Positions 54,197 to 64,000 of a DNA stretch of 64,000 nt are shown one piece after another. Position 1 is the first letter of the stretch. Each line of letters begins with the position of its first letter. Both the position numbers and the translations under genes were made by a program. Source of the DNA: Limimaricola hongkongensis DSM 17492 (lineage in GTDB: Bacteria; Pseudomonadota; Alphaproteobacteria; Rhodobacterales; Rhodobacteraceae); assembly GCF_000600975.2 (NCBI RefSeq), contig NZ_KK088652.1, positions 248,001-312,000 on the forward strand, written 5' to 3'. Below the pieces are notes generated by a model. The model was not told the DNA's origin, did not search any database, and saw only the letters and a list, made by a program, of their open reading frames with translations.

Positions 54197-55754
54197 AGCT
54201 GTCGGCGATCGCGGCCTTCTTGGCCTCGACATAGGCCGTCAGCCGCTGCGCGATCTCCGGGTCGAGCGGCGGTTGCCGATAGGTGTCGAGCAGCCGCGCC
54301 ACCCGCGCCGAGGCGAGCGTCTGCGTATCGCGCGCGCCTTCCTCCTCCCATGTTTCGAACGGCTTGTAGTCGAGCAGGTCGCTGCGCCAGAAGGCGGTCT
54401 TGAAATTGGCCTGCGTATGCGCGCAGCCAAGGTAATGCCCGCCCGGCCCGACCTCGCGGATCGCGTCCATCGCCTGCATGTCCTCGGAGGTATCGACCCC
54501 CTTGGCCACCTGGTGCAACGCGCCGAGCTGGTCGGCATCCATCACGAATTTCTCGTAGGAGGCGACGAGACCGCCTTCGAGCCAGCCGCAGGCATGCAGC
54601 ATGAAGTTGACGCCCGCCATCAGCCCCATGTTCAGGCTGTTGGCGCTTTCGTACCCGGCCTGCGCGTCGGGCAGCTTGGAGCCGCAGAACCCGCCCGCCG
54701 AGCGGTAGGGCAGACCGAGCCGGCGCGCCAGCTGTCCCATGCCATAGGTGATGAGAGAGGCCTCCGGCGTGCCGAAGGTCGGCGCTCCGGAATTCATGTC
54801 GATCGAGGTGACGAAGGTGCCGACAATCACCGGCGCGCCGGGGCGCATGATCTGGCTGTAGGCGACACCGGCCAGCGCCTCGGCCAGCACCTGCGTCAGC
54901 GTGCCTGCGACCGACACCGGCGCCATCGCGCCGCCGACGATGAAGGGCGAGATGATGCAGGCCTGGTTGGCCTTGGCATAGACCTCCAGCGCGCCCATCA
55001 TGATGCCGTCGAAGGTCAGCGGCGAGTTGATGTTGATCAGCGAGGTCATCACCGTGTTCTCGGCGACGAAATCGCGGCCGAACAGGATCTCGCACATCTC
55101 GACGCTGTCCTGCGCGCGCTCGGGCGCGGTGACCGAGCCCATGAAGGGCTTGTCCGACAGCGTCATATGCGCCAGCAGCATGTCGAGATGGCGCTTGTTG
55201 ACCGCTACGTCCGTCGGCTCGCAGACGGTGCCGCCCGAATGGTGCAGCCATTTCGACATGTAGCCGAGCTTCACGAAATTGCGGAAATCCTCGATCGTGG
55301 CATAGCGCCGCCCGCCGGAGGCGTCGCGCACGAAGGGCGGGCCATAGACCGGGGCCAGCACGAGGTTGCGCCCGCCGATCTCGACCGAGCGTTCGGGGTT
55401 GCGCGCGTGCTGGGTGAAGCTTGCGGGCGCCGTGGCGCAAAGCTGGCGCGCCAGGCCGCGGGGAATGCGCACCCGGTCGCCGGTGACGTTGGCGCCGGCC
55501 TGCCGCCAGCGTTCAAGCGCCTCGGGGTTGTCCGAGAACACCACGCCGATTTCCTCGAGCACGGTTTCGGCATTGTGCTCGATCACCGCGATGGCGGCCT
55601 CGTCGAGCACCTCGAAATCGGGGATGTTGCGGGTGATGAAACGCGCCGTCTCGACGCTGACGGCGGTGCGTTCCGCCCGCCTCGCGGCGCCGCCGCCCGA
55701 CCGCCCCCGTCGTCCCGCCCGTTCCCCGGTCACTGCCCGTGCCGCTTCCGTCAT
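54189..55754 (-). CDS. MttB-family methyltransferase, non-pyrrolysine (quaternary amine type)
   Basis: A 521-residue TIM-barrel methyltransferase. After an arginine/glycine-rich N-terminus it has FITRNIPDFEVLDEAAIAVI, APASFTQHARNPERSVEIGG, the conserved YGPPFVRDASGGRRYATIED and MGSVTAPERAQDSVEM. No in-frame TAG interrupts it, so pyrrolysine is not used. Relatives demethylate glycine betaine, proline betaine or carnitine with a corrinoid protein. No corrinoid protein gene is nearby, so the acceptor is unknown. Divergent from guaA across 180 bases. Confidence 0.88.
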   Translation of the reverse strand: MTEAARAVTGERAGRRGRSGGGAARRAERTAVSVETARFITRNIPDFEVLDEAAIAVIEHNAETVLEEIGVVFSDNPEALERWRQAGANVTGDRVRIPRGLARQLCATAPASFTQHARNPERSVEIGGRNLVLAPVYGPPFVRDASGGRRYATIEDFRNFVKLGYMSKWLHHSGGTVCEPTDVAVNKRHLDMLLAHMTLSDKPFMGSVTAPERAQDSVEMCEILFGRDFVAENTVMTSLININSPLTFDGIMMGALEVYAKANQACIISPFIVGGAMAPVSVAGTLTQVLAEALAGVAYSQIMRPGAPVIVGTFVTSIDMNSGAPTFGTPEASLITYGMGQLARRLGLPYRSAGGFCGSKLPDAQAGYESANSLNMGLMAGVNFMLHACGWLEGGLVASYEKFVMDADQLGALHQVAKGVDTSEDMQAMDAIREVGPGGHYLGCAHTQANFKTAFWRSDLLDYKPFETWEEEGARDTQTLASARVARLLDTYRQPPLDPEIAQRLTAYVEAKKAAIADSFS

Positions 55755-55934
55755 CGCCCGCTCCCGTGATGCGCTTGTCGTTCCGTGATAGCCGCCCTGT
55801 CGACCCGGGCTTGGCCGGATTGCGCCGCCTCAGGCGCGAAAGCGACATGGGCCGCGGATGCCGCGCGCTTTTTCGGCCCCGCCGCCCCTTGCGCCCTCTT
55901 GCGCCACGCTGCCGCCGGGCCTATTCGCTTGCCC

Positions 55935-57503
<1,569 letters not shown>

Positions 57504-57512
57504 CGGATGTCG

Positions 57513-57535
57513 AAGGCCCCTTCGGGGGCCTTTTT
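57513..57535 (+). terminator. Rho-independent terminator after guaA
   Basis: Eight-base stem AAGGCCCC with GGGGCCTT around a TTCG tetraloop, then T-run, 9 bases after the stop. Confidence 0.92.
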
Positions 57536-57667
57536 CATGCCGGGATCTGATGCAGTCATGTGACGCTGCGGCGCGCCGGTCAACCTGCCGTTGCGTCATG
57601 GATTGTGACGTAGACGTCAACCCGCTCTGCTCGTCGCAGAGGACGCATCTTGCGACAGGGAGAGACC

Positions 57668-58846
57668 ATGAAACTGCATTACGGCGCCACGAGCGCGCTG
57701 GCGCTGGCGACGGCGCTGATGGCCACGACGGCGGGCGCCGTCGGGCTCGACCGTTCGAACCAGGACGTCACCGCGATCTTCGAGGAGGGCAACCTCCTCG
57801 AACTGAGCTATGGCCGGGTGTTTCCCGATCTCAGCGGTCGTGACCTCGAAGACCGGACGACTCTGGACCCGGTCGCGGAATATGACGGGGTCGGCGAGGA
57901 TTTTCTCAACGTCTCCGGCAGCCTGAAATTCGACATCACCCCCGACATCTCCATGGCGCTGATCGTCGACCAGCCGTTCGGGGCGGACATCCTGTATCCC
58001 GAAACCGCGGGCAGCAATCTCGGCGGCACCAGCGCCGATCTCGACAGCCTCGCGATGACGCTGGTGGGTCGCTACAAGGTCAACGAGAATTTCAGCTTCC
58101 ATGGCGGCCTGCGTGGCGAGAAACTGGAAGGGCGGATCCGTCTCAACGGGGCCGCCTATCGTGCACTGAGCGGCTACGAGGTCGAGCTTGAGGACAACAC
58201 CGCCTATGGCTACGTGCTGGGTGCCGCCTATGAGCGTCCCGAGATCGCGCTGCGCGTGGCGCTGACCTACAATTCGGTGATCGAGCATGATTTCGACGCG
58301 GTGGAGAGCATCCCCGCGCTGCTGCAGACGCCGCCGCCGCTTGGCCCCGGCTTTCCGGCCGTGGCGGCCGGGACGACCACCGTGGAAACGCCCGAAAGCT
58401 GGAATCTCGACCTGCAGACCGGCGTGGCGCAGGACACGCTCGTTTTCGCCAATATCCGCTATGCCGCGTATGCCGATACGATCGTCTCGCCGCAGATCTT
58501 CAGCCTCGCGACCGGCGGCGCCAGCCTGACCAACATCGAAGACAACTACTCGGCGCAGATCGGCGTCGGCCGCCGGTTCAACGACATGTTCTCGGCCCAG
58601 GCCGCGATCGGCTTCGAGCCGGAAAAGGACGATCTCGTCTCGCCGCTCGACCCGACCAACGGCAAGCGCTGGATCAGCCTCGGCGGCGCCTACAAGGCGA
58701 GCGAGCAGGTCACCCTGTCGGGCGGCGTGCGCTATACCCTGCTGGGCGATTCGATGCCCGAAACCGGCACGCCGGATGTGGCGCAGGCGCGCTTCACGGA
58801 CAACGACGCGCTGGCGGTCGGGATGAGCATCACGACCCGCTTCTGA
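57668..58846 (+). CDS. OmpP1/FadL family outer-membrane transport protein
   Basis: A 392-residue protein with a signal peptide MKLHYGATSALALATALMATTAGA and many alternating amphipathic strands ending in the outer-membrane-type C-terminus ITTRF. FadL-like features are a plug-region start VGLDRSNQDVTAIFEEGN and the late QIGVGRRFNDMFSAQAAIGFEPE and RWISLGGAYK strands. It probably imports hydrophobic compounds such as fatty acids. ATG 57668 follows GGGAGAGACC. Strong terminator downstream. Confidence 0.9.
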   Translation: MKLHYGATSALALATALMATTAGAVGLDRSNQDVTAIFEEGNLLELSYGRVFPDLSGRDLEDRTTLDPVAEYDGVGEDFLNVSGSLKFDITPDISMALIVDQPFGADILYPETAGSNLGGTSADLDSLAMTLVGRYKVNENFSFHGGLRGEKLEGRIRLNGAAYRALSGYEVELEDNTAYGYVLGAAYERPEIALRVALTYNSVIEHDFDAVESIPALLQTPPPLGPGFPAVAAGTTTVETPESWNLDLQTGVAQDTLVFANIRYAAYADTIVSPQIFSLATGGASLTNIEDNYSAQIGVGRRFNDMFSAQAAIGFEPEKDDLVSPLDPTNGKRWISLGGAYKASEQVTLSGGVRYTLLGDSMPETGTPDVAQARFTDNDALAVGMSITTRF

Positions 58847-58867
58847 TCCGCACCGAAAACCTGAAAG

Positions 58868-58895
58868 AGGGGCCGGCCATCGCGCCGGCCCCTTT
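58868..58895 (+). terminator. Rho-independent terminator after the FadL-type gene
   Basis: Ten-base perfect stem (58868-58877 with 58884-58893), 6-base loop, extended by A-T/G-T pairs to a short T-run at 58893-58895, 21 bases after the stop. Confidence 0.8.
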
Positions 58896-58960
58896 CGCGT
58901 TTGCATGCAATGCGCATGTTCCGGATTGCGCCGGCATCCGGGCCGTGCACAGTGCCGGGC

Positions 58961-59896
58961 ATGACATCGCAGAAAACCATGACCAACGCGGCCTGGGCGC
59001 AGCTCGGCCTTCTGGCCCTGATCTGGGGCGGCTCGTTTTTGTCGGTGCGCGTGGCGCTCGACCAGGTGGGGCCGCTTTGGATCGTCAGCCACCGCGCGGT
59101 CTGGGCCGCCGCGGTGCTCTGGCCGGTCGTGCTCATCCGCCGCCTGCCCTTGCCGCGCACATGGCGGCTCTGGGCGGTGCTGGCGGTCATGGGCGCGCTC
59201 AACAACGCCATCCCCTTCGGGCTTCTGGCCTGGGGGCAGCAGCATGTCGAAACCGGGCTGATCGCGATTCTCAACGCCGCCACGGCGATCTTCGGCGTGC
59301 TGTTCGCGGCGATCTTCTTTGCCGATGAACGGCTCACCGCGCGCAAGGCGGTGGGCGTGGCGCTCGGGTTTTCGGGGTGGTGCTGGGTGATCGGCCCCTC
59401 GGCGCTGTCGGGCTTCGATCCCGGCGCGCTGGGTCAGGTCGCGGCGATCGGCGCGACGGTCTCCTACGCGCTGGCCGGCGTCTGGGCGCGCAAGATGATG
59501 GGCGGGCTGCCGCCGCTCACCGCCAGCGCGGGCATGGTCACCGGTGCCGCGCTGATCATGGTGCCGCTGGCCTGGAGCGTCGAGGGCGCGCCGCGTCTCG
59601 ATCTCGCCCCGGCCACGATCGCGGGGCTGGCCTATGTGTCGGTCGGCTCCACCGCGCTGGCCTATATCCTCTATTACCGCGTCATCGCCGTGGCGGGCAG
59701 CGGCAACGTGCTTCTGGTGACTTTGATGGTCGCGCCCGTGGCGATCCTTCTGGGCGTCGTGGTGCTGGACGAAACCCTGCCCGCGCGCGCCTATCCGGGC
59801 TTTGCGCTGCTGGCCTGCGGGCTTGCGGTGCTCGACGGGCGGATCTGGCGGCGGCTGCGGCGCGGCACGCGCGCGGTGCCCGCGCCCCGGCCCTGA
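58961..59896 (+). CDS. EamA/DMT family transporter
   Basis: A 311-residue permease with ten predicted membrane helices in two EamA repeats. The first starts LGLLALIWGGSFLSVRVALD, the second near LGQVAAIGATVSYALAGVWAR; the repeat-end motif VAPVAILLGVVVLDETL is clear. Substrate unknown. Start ATG 58961 or the second ATG at 58979 (MTNAAWAQLG). Confidence 0.9.
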   Translation: MTSQKTMTNAAWAQLGLLALIWGGSFLSVRVALDQVGPLWIVSHRAVWAAAVLWPVVLIRRLPLPRTWRLWAVLAVMGALNNAIPFGLLAWGQQHVETGLIAILNAATAIFGVLFAAIFFADERLTARKAVGVALGFSGWCWVIGPSALSGFDPGALGQVAAIGATVSYALAGVWARKMMGGLPPLTASAGMVTGAALIMVPLAWSVEGAPRLDLAPATIAGLAYVSVGSTALAYILYYRVIAVAGSGNVLLVTLMVAPVAILLGVVVLDETLPARAYPGFALLACGLAVLDGRIWRRLRRGTRAVPAPRP

Positions 59897-59947
59897 GGCG
59901 GCAATTCGATCTGGAACTCCCGCTGCTGCGGCTTTACCCATGCGGTC

Positions 59948-60832
59948 ATGATCCATCTCTCCGCCTCCGACTGGCTGTCCGCCCCGCGCAAACGCGTCCT
60001 GTTCTTCGGCATGTCCGGTCTGGGAAAGACGCATGTGTCGACCCTGCTGCGCCGCTCGGGCGACTGGTTCCACTATTCGATCGACTACCGCATCGGCACC
60101 CGCCACATGGGCGAGCTGATCGCCGACAACGCCAAGCGCGAGGCGATGAAGGTGCCGTTCCTGCGCGAGCTTCTGCTGTCGGACAGCATCTATATCGGCT
60201 CGAACATCAGCTTCGACAATCTCGCCCCTGTTTCGGCCTATCTCGGAAAGCCGGGCAACCCCGACAAGGGCGGCCTGCCCTTCGACACCTATCGCCAACG
60301 GCAGGAGCAGTTCCGCCGGGCCGAGATCGCCGCCCTCGAAGACACGCCGTGGTTCATCGACCGGGCCGAGGCGCTGTATGGCTATCCGCATTTCGTCTGT
60401 GACACCGGTGGGTCGATCTGCGAATGGGTCGATCCCGACGACCCGGACGACCCGCTGATGGCGCTGCTGTCGAAACAGATGCTGATGATCTGGATCGAGG
60501 GCTCGGACGCGCACACCGCCGAGCTGGTCCGCCGCTTCGACCGCGCGCCGAAGCCCATGGCCTACAGCCCCGCCTTCCTGATGCGGGCATGGCGCGACTA
60601 TCTTTCCGAAACCGGGCTCAGGGAGGCGCGCGTCGATCCCGACGCCTTCATCCGCTGGACCTATGGCCGGGCGCTGGCGCATCGCCAGCCGCGCTATGCC
60701 AAGATGGCCGAACGCTGGGGGCTCGCGATTCCCGCCGAGGCGCTCGCGGATCTCGCATCGGCCGATGAATTCGACGCGGTGGTGGCCGAGGCGCTCGACG
60801 CGCGGCTTGGCAAGAGCCGCCGCGAAGCCTAG
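59948..60832 (+). CDS. P-loop ATPase of unknown function
   Basis: A 294-residue cytosolic protein with a P-loop [18 protein letters not shown] (residues 19-36), then [14 protein letters not shown], where a tyrosine-aspartate-tyrosine could contact substrate. Later elements are [20 protein letters not shown] (acidic, possibly Walker B) and [20 protein letters not shown]. It resembles small-molecule kinases but I recognise no specific family. It lies 29 bases upstream of metA and is probably cotranscribed with it, so a link to methionine or sulfur metabolism is possible. Confidence 0.8.
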   Translation: MIHLSASDWLSAPRKRVLFFGMSGLGKTHVSTLLRRSGDWFHYSIDYRIGTRHMGELIADNAKREAMKVPFLRELLLSDSIYIGSNISFDNLAPVSAYLGKPGNPDKGGLPFDTYRQRQEQFRRAEIAALEDTPWFIDRAEALYGYPHFVCDTGGSICEWVDPDDPDDPLMALLSKQMLMIWIEGSDAHTAELVRRFDRAPKPMAYSPAFLMRAWRDYLSETGLREARVDPDAFIRWTYGRALAHRQPRYAKMAERWGLAIPAEALADLASADEFDAVVAEALDARLGKSRREA

Positions 60833-60861
60833 ATCACCCCTTCCATCCAGAAGGTCAGACC

Positions 60862-61785
60862 ATGCCCATCAAGATCCCCGAAGCTCTCCCCGCCTATGAC
60901 GTGCTGACGCGCGAGGGCGTGATGGTGATGTCGGAGGACCAGGCGGCGCGGCAGGACATCCGCCCGCTGAAGATCGGGCTTTTGAACCTGATGCCCAAGA
61001 AGATCCAGACCGAGACGCAGTTCGCCCGGCTGATCGGGGCGACGCCGCTGCAGATCGAGCTGACGCTGATCCGCATGTCGGATCACGAGGCGCGCAACAC
61101 CACGCCCGAGCACATGGAGGAGTTCTATCACCCCTTCTCCGAGATCGAGGCCTCGGGCCAGAAGTTCGACGGCTTTCTCGTCACCGGCGCGCCGGTCGAG
61201 CATCTCGATTTCGACGAAGTGACCTACTGGGACGAGCTGCGCCGCGTCTTCGACTGGACCCGAAGCCACGCGCATTCGACCTTCGGCGTCTGCTGGGGCG
61301 GCATGGCGCTGATCGCGCATCAGCACGGCATCGCCAAGCACATGCTCGACGCCAAGGCCTTCGGCTGTTTCCGGCACCGCAATCTCAAGCCCGACAGCCC
61401 CTATCTGCGCGGCTTTTCGGACGATTGCACTGTGCCGGTGAGCCGCTGGACCGAGATCCGCCAGGACGAGATCGACGCGCGCCCCGAGCTGGTGACGCTG
61501 CTGGCCTCTGACGAGGTGGGGCCCTGCCTCGTGGAGGATCCGGCGCGGCGCGCGCTCTACCTGTTCAACCATTTCGAATATGACAGCCACACGCTCAAGG
61601 AAGAATACGACCGCGATGTCGCCTCCGGCGCCGAGATCGCGGTGCCGGTGAACTACTACCCCGGCGACGATCCGACCAAGCCGCCCTCGAACCGCTGGCG
61701 CAGCCATGCGCATCTTCTTTACGGCAACTGGATCAACGAGATCTACCAGACCACCCCTTACGACCTGAACGACATTGGCCGTTAA
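60862..61785 (+). CDS. metA: homoserine O-acyltransferase MetA (acetyl-type specificity residue)
   Basis: A 307-residue class I amidotransferase-like enzyme activating homoserine for methionine synthesis. Catalytic Cys144 lies in [14 protein letters not shown]; motifs [18 protein letters not shown] and [14 protein letters not shown] are family hallmarks. Glu113 in APVEHL aligns with the residue that selects acetyl-CoA (Glu111 in Bacillus cereus MetA), where succinyl-CoA enzymes have glycine; O-acetylation is therefore expected. No SAM riboswitch is visible in the 29-base leader. Confidence 0.93.
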   Translation: MPIKIPEALPAYDVLTREGVMVMSEDQAARQDIRPLKIGLLNLMPKKIQTETQFARLIGATPLQIELTLIRMSDHEARNTTPEHMEEFYHPFSEIEASGQKFDGFLVTGAPVEHLDFDEVTYWDELRRVFDWTRSHAHSTFGVCWGGMALIAHQHGIAKHMLDAKAFGCFRHRNLKPDSPYLRGFSDDCTVPVSRWTEIRQDEIDARPELVTLLASDEVGPCLVEDPARRALYLFNHFEYDSHTLKEEYDRDVASGAEIAVPVNYYPGDDPTKPPSNRWRSHAHLLYGNWINEIYQTTPYDLNDIGR

Positions 61786-62752
61786 GCTCGCCGCGCTGGT
61801 CGCGCTCACGGCGCTTGCGGGCTGCGCCTTCGTGGATTTCCGCGCCGACCGGCGCGAGGCACGGGCGCAGGCCGCGCATCCGCCGCTGGGCCGGATCGTC
61901 GAGGTCGAAGGCCGGCGCGTGCACGCCATGGTGTCGGGCAGCGGCCCCGATCTGGTGCTGATCCACGGCGCCTCGGGCAATTTGCGCGACATGGCCTTCG
62001 GGCTGATGGACCGGCTCGACGACGATTACCGCGTCATCGCCTTCGACCGGCCCGGGCTGGGGTATTCGGACCCGATCGACCCGCGCGCCGATGATTCCTT
62101 CACCACCCGCGCCGACAGCGTCGCGGCGCAGGCGCGGCTGTTGCAGGCCGCCGCCGCCGAGCTCGGGGCCGGTCGCCCGATCGTCCTGGGCCATTCCTTC
62201 GGCGGCGCGGTCGCCATGGCCTGGGCGCTGGAGCGGCCCGACAACATCGCCGCCCTCGTCGACGTCGCCGGGGCGACGATGCCGTGGGACAGCGGGCTCG
62301 CCGCGCTTTACAGGATCAACGGCTCGGCCCTGGGCGGCGCGGCGGTGGTGCCGCTCATCACCGCCTTCGCGCCCGAGGAAAAGGTCGAGGACACGGTCGA
62401 GGCGATCTTTGCGCCCAACCCGGTGCCCGAAGGCTATGCCGATTTCGTCGGGGCGACCCTCGCGGTGCGGCGCGACAGCCTGCGCATCAACGCGCGGCAG
62501 GTGAACGGGCTGCTGCCGCAGGTGACGCAGATGCGCGCGCGCTACGCGTCGATCGACCTGCCGGTCGAGATCGTGCACGGCGTCGCCGACACCATCGTGC
62601 CGCTGGAGGTGCATTCGGCCCGGCTGGCCGAGCTGATCCCCGGCGCGAACCTGACGGTGCTGGAAAACGTTGGACATATGCCCCACCACACCACCCCGCG
62701 CGAGGTGGTGGCGGCGGTCGACCGGGCCGCGCGGCGCGCAGGATTGCGCTGA
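61775..62752 (+). CDS. alpha/beta hydrolase, predicted lipoprotein
   Basis: A 325-residue hydrolase with a lipoprotein signal: basic start [15 protein letters not shown] then Cys17 (lipobox LAGC). The alpha/beta fold shows the oxyanion [10 protein letters not shown], nucleophile [14 protein letters not shown], and the C-terminal histidine [13 protein letters not shown]. The start is TTG 61775, overlapping the metA stop by 11 bases; the lipobox falls at the proper distance and no ATG or GTG could serve, so I trust it. Likely envelope-anchored esterase or peptidase; substrate unknown. Confidence 0.85.
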   Translation: MAVKLAALVALTALAGCAFVDFRADRREARAQAAHPPLGRIVEVEGRRVHAMVSGSGPDLVLIHGASGNLRDMAFGLMDRLDDDYRVIAFDRPGLGYSDPIDPRADDSFTTRADSVAAQARLLQAAAAELGAGRPIVLGHSFGGAVAMAWALERPDNIAALVDVAGATMPWDSGLAALYRINGSALGGAAVVPLITAFAPEEKVEDTVEAIFAPNPVPEGYADFVGATLAVRRDSLRINARQVNGLLPQVTQMRARYASIDLPVEIVHGVADTIVPLEVHSARLAELIPGANLTVLENVGHMPHHTTPREVVAAVDRAARRAGLR

Positions 62753-62794
62753 CGTCGCGCGATCCGCAACATGGGCCGGGGCAAGGAGATGCAG

Positions 62795-63667
62795 ATGGAC
62801 AAGCCGTTCGACGGGGCGATCAGCCGCTTTCGCGACGAAGAGGCGCCGGAAGAGATCCGGCGCATGCTGCACGAGGCGGGCAAGGACGGCATCGCCAGCC
62901 CGCGCTTTCCCTACCCGGCCAAGTGGAAGCGCAAGGAATACGCCGCCGCGATGGCGGATCTGCAGATCGAGCTGGTCAAGATGCAGGCCTGGGTCAAGGC
63001 GACCGGACAGCGCGTCGTGGTGATCTTCGAGGGCCGCGACGCCGCTGGCAAGGGTGGCACCATCGCGCGGTTTCGCGAAAACCTGAACCCGCGCGGCGCC
63101 CGCGTCGTGGCACTGTCGAAACCGACCGAGGCCGAGGCGGGCCAGTGGTATTTCCAGCGCTACGTGCGCGAGCTGCCCACCAAGGGCGAAATCGTCTTCT
63201 TCGACCGCTCGTGGTACAACCGCGCCGTGGTCGAGCCGGTCTTCGGTTTTGCCGGCGACGATCAGGTCGCGCGGTTCTACGACCAGGTCGCCCCGTTCGA
63301 GAAGATGCTCACCGACGACGGCATCGCGCTGTTCAAGCTGTGGATCAATGTCGGCCGCGCGACGCAGCTGGAGCGGTTTCTCAAGCGCGAGAACGATCCG
63401 CTCAAGCAATGGAAGCTGTCATGGGTCGATGTCGAGGGGCTGCGCAAATGGGACGCCTATACCCGCCATATCGGCACCATGTTCGAGCGCACCGATTTCG
63501 ACGTCGCGCCCTGGACGGTGATCCGTGGCGATGACAAGCGCCGCGCGCGGGTGAACGCGATCCGCAGCGTGCTGTCGCGGCTCGACTACCCGGACAAGGA
63601 CGCGCAGGCCATCGGCGCGCTCGACCCGAAGATCGCGGGCGGGTCCGAAATCTGGCCGCGCGACTGA
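62795..63667 (+). CDS. ppk2: polyphosphate kinase 2
   Basis: A 290-residue class I PPK2 with Walker A VIFEGRDAAGKGGTIARF, lid and Walker B regions (SKPTEAEAGQWYFQRYV, VFFDRSWYNRAVVEP), and the C-terminal FLKRENDPLKQWKLSWVD, FERTDFDVAPWTVI motifs. It transfers phosphate between polyphosphate and nucleotides, favouring synthesis of GTP or ATP from polyphosphate in this class. ATG 62795 has AAGGAG 6 bases upstream; two ATGs upstream in frame are unlikely starts. Confidence 0.93.
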   Translation: MDKPFDGAISRFRDEEAPEEIRRMLHEAGKDGIASPRFPYPAKWKRKEYAAAMADLQIELVKMQAWVKATGQRVVVIFEGRDAAGKGGTIARFRENLNPRGARVVALSKPTEAEAGQWYFQRYVRELPTKGEIVFFDRSWYNRAVVEPVFGFAGDDQVARFYDQVAPFEKMLTDDGIALFKLWINVGRATQLERFLKRENDPLKQWKLSWVDVEGLRKWDAYTRHIGTMFERTDFDVAPWTVIRGDDKRRARVNAIRSVLSRLDYPDKDAQAIGALDPKIAGGSEIWPRD

Positions 63668-63668
63668 C

Positions 63669-64000
63669 GTGGCCAAGCAGGGATATCACCACGGCAACCT
63701 GCGTCAGGCGCTGGTCGAGGCCAGCCTGAAGCTGATCGAGGCCAAGGGCCCGACCGGCTTTACCCTGTCGGAGGCCGCGCGCGAGGCGGGCGTGACCCCC
63801 GCCGCCGTCTATCGCCATTTCGCCGGGCGCGAGGATTTGATCGCCGAGGCCGCGCGGCAGGGTTACGAGATCTTCGCCGATCTTCTCGAATACGCCTATG
63901 ACGAAGGCAGGCCTTCCGTGCTTGCCGCCTTCGAGAAGACGGGCCGCGCCTATCTCGCCTTTGCGCGCAAGCATCCCGGCCACTACGTCGCGATGTTCGA
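63669..64000 (+). CDS. TetR family transcriptional regulator, N-terminal part (partial)
   Basis: The window ends after about 110 codons of this gene. The N-terminal helix-turn-helix is clear: GYHHGNLRQALVEASLKLIE, GFTLSEAAREAGVTPAAVYR, HFAGREDLIAEAARQGYEIF. A ligand-binding domain would follow but lies outside the window. GTG 63669 overlaps nothing and follows the ppk2 stop by 1 base; it may be cotranscribed with ppk2. Target unknown. Confidence 0.88.
   Translation, partial: MAKQGYHHGNLRQALVEASLKLIEAKGPTGFTLSEAAREAGVTPAAVYRHFAGREDLIAEAARQGYEIFADLLEYAYDEGRPSVLAAFEKTGRAYLAFARKHPGHYVAMF

Noticed and set aside
54189..55754. Pyrrolysine-containing trimethylamine methyltransferase
   Set aside because: No in-frame TAG occurs, so this is the non-pyrrolysine branch.
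57617..60682. 1021-codon minus-strand frame across FadL, EamA and ATPase genes
   Set aside because: It spans three real genes and a strong terminator in the opposite direction; composition-driven artefact.
60833..60861. SAM riboswitch upstream of metA
   Set aside because: Only 29 bases separate the ATPase stop and metA; too short for SAM-II or other SAM riboswitches.
61733..63409. 558-codon minus-strand frame across metA, hydrolase and ppk2
   Set aside because: Antisense to three genes with clear catalytic motifs.

Overview
This is high-GC alphaproteobacterial chromosome, almost certainly from the Rhodobacteraceae (Roseobacter/Rhodobacter/Paracoccus type). The evidence is gene content and order: nifR3(dusB)-ntrB-ntrC-ntrY-ntrX-trkA-trkH-hfq-hflX in one co-oriented run, an ispD-ispF fusion, a soluble PhoR beside pstSCAB-phoU-phoB, NtrC and NtrX without the GAFTGA loop, and family-restricted proteins such as DUF6456 and DUF6477. 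Genes are tightly packed, many overlapping by 4 bases (ATGA or GTGA). I saw no rRNA, tRNA, IS element, prophage, integrase or CRISPR array, so this looks like core chromosome with a few accessory genes. Family names are from recognition of translated motifs, not from a database search.

Layout. 0-6.3 kb: the end of a 3-hydroxybutyrate dehydrogenase gene with a patatin-like lipase, a DUF502 membrane protein, the psuK-psuG pseudouridine degradation pair, a divergent DUF4198/HupE-type pair with overlapping 5' ends, and a GFA-family zinc protein. 6.3-11.5 kb: a branched-chain amino acid (Liv/HAAT type) ABC transporter operon on the minus strand, ended by a strong terminator. 11.7-16.3 kb: a GlxA/AraC regulator divergent from a class II DAHP synthase, a PAS_5 protein, guanylate kinase and a gamma carbonic anhydrase. 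16.3-24.2 kb: the phosphate regulon (soluble phoR, Pho box, pstS, pstC, pstA, pstB, phoU, phoB). 24.2-25.1 kb: a LuxR-type regulator with no luxI in the window, behind an AT-rich leader with a dyad. 25.4-27.1 kb: rpsB-tsf. 27.3-31.5 kb: a beta-hydroxyacid dehydrogenase, a penicillin-acylase-family Ntn hydrolase, DUF3140 and a VOC protein.

31.7-43.6 kb: the nitrogen/potassium/RNA-chaperone block on the minus strand. 43.8-45.9 kb: ispDF-pgpA-pncC. 45.9-49.3 kb: a RatA/COQ10-like START protein, a small membrane protein, two c-type cytochromes and lipA. 49.4-52.6 kb: a peroxide-response cluster (peroxiredoxin, oxyR, katA). 52.6-55.8 kb: divergent DUF6456 and DUF6477 genes and a non-pyrrolysine MttB-type methyltransferase. 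55.9-64 kb: guaA, a FadL-type outer-membrane protein, an EamA permease, a P-loop ATPase, metA (acetyl-type specificity residue), a lipoprotein alpha/beta hydrolase, ppk2 and the start of a TetR regulator.

The signals least explained by ordinary genes are: a 25-base sequence upstream of livF that recurs with one mismatch near 48.13 kb and again as an inverted copy 63 bases further on; two large perfect inverted repeats in tandem between hflX and the VOC gene; a 19-base palindrome in the DUF4198/HupE overlap; a 28-base AT-rich dyad in front of the LuxR gene; and a CtrA-like site plus dyad between the DUF6456 and DUF6477 genes.
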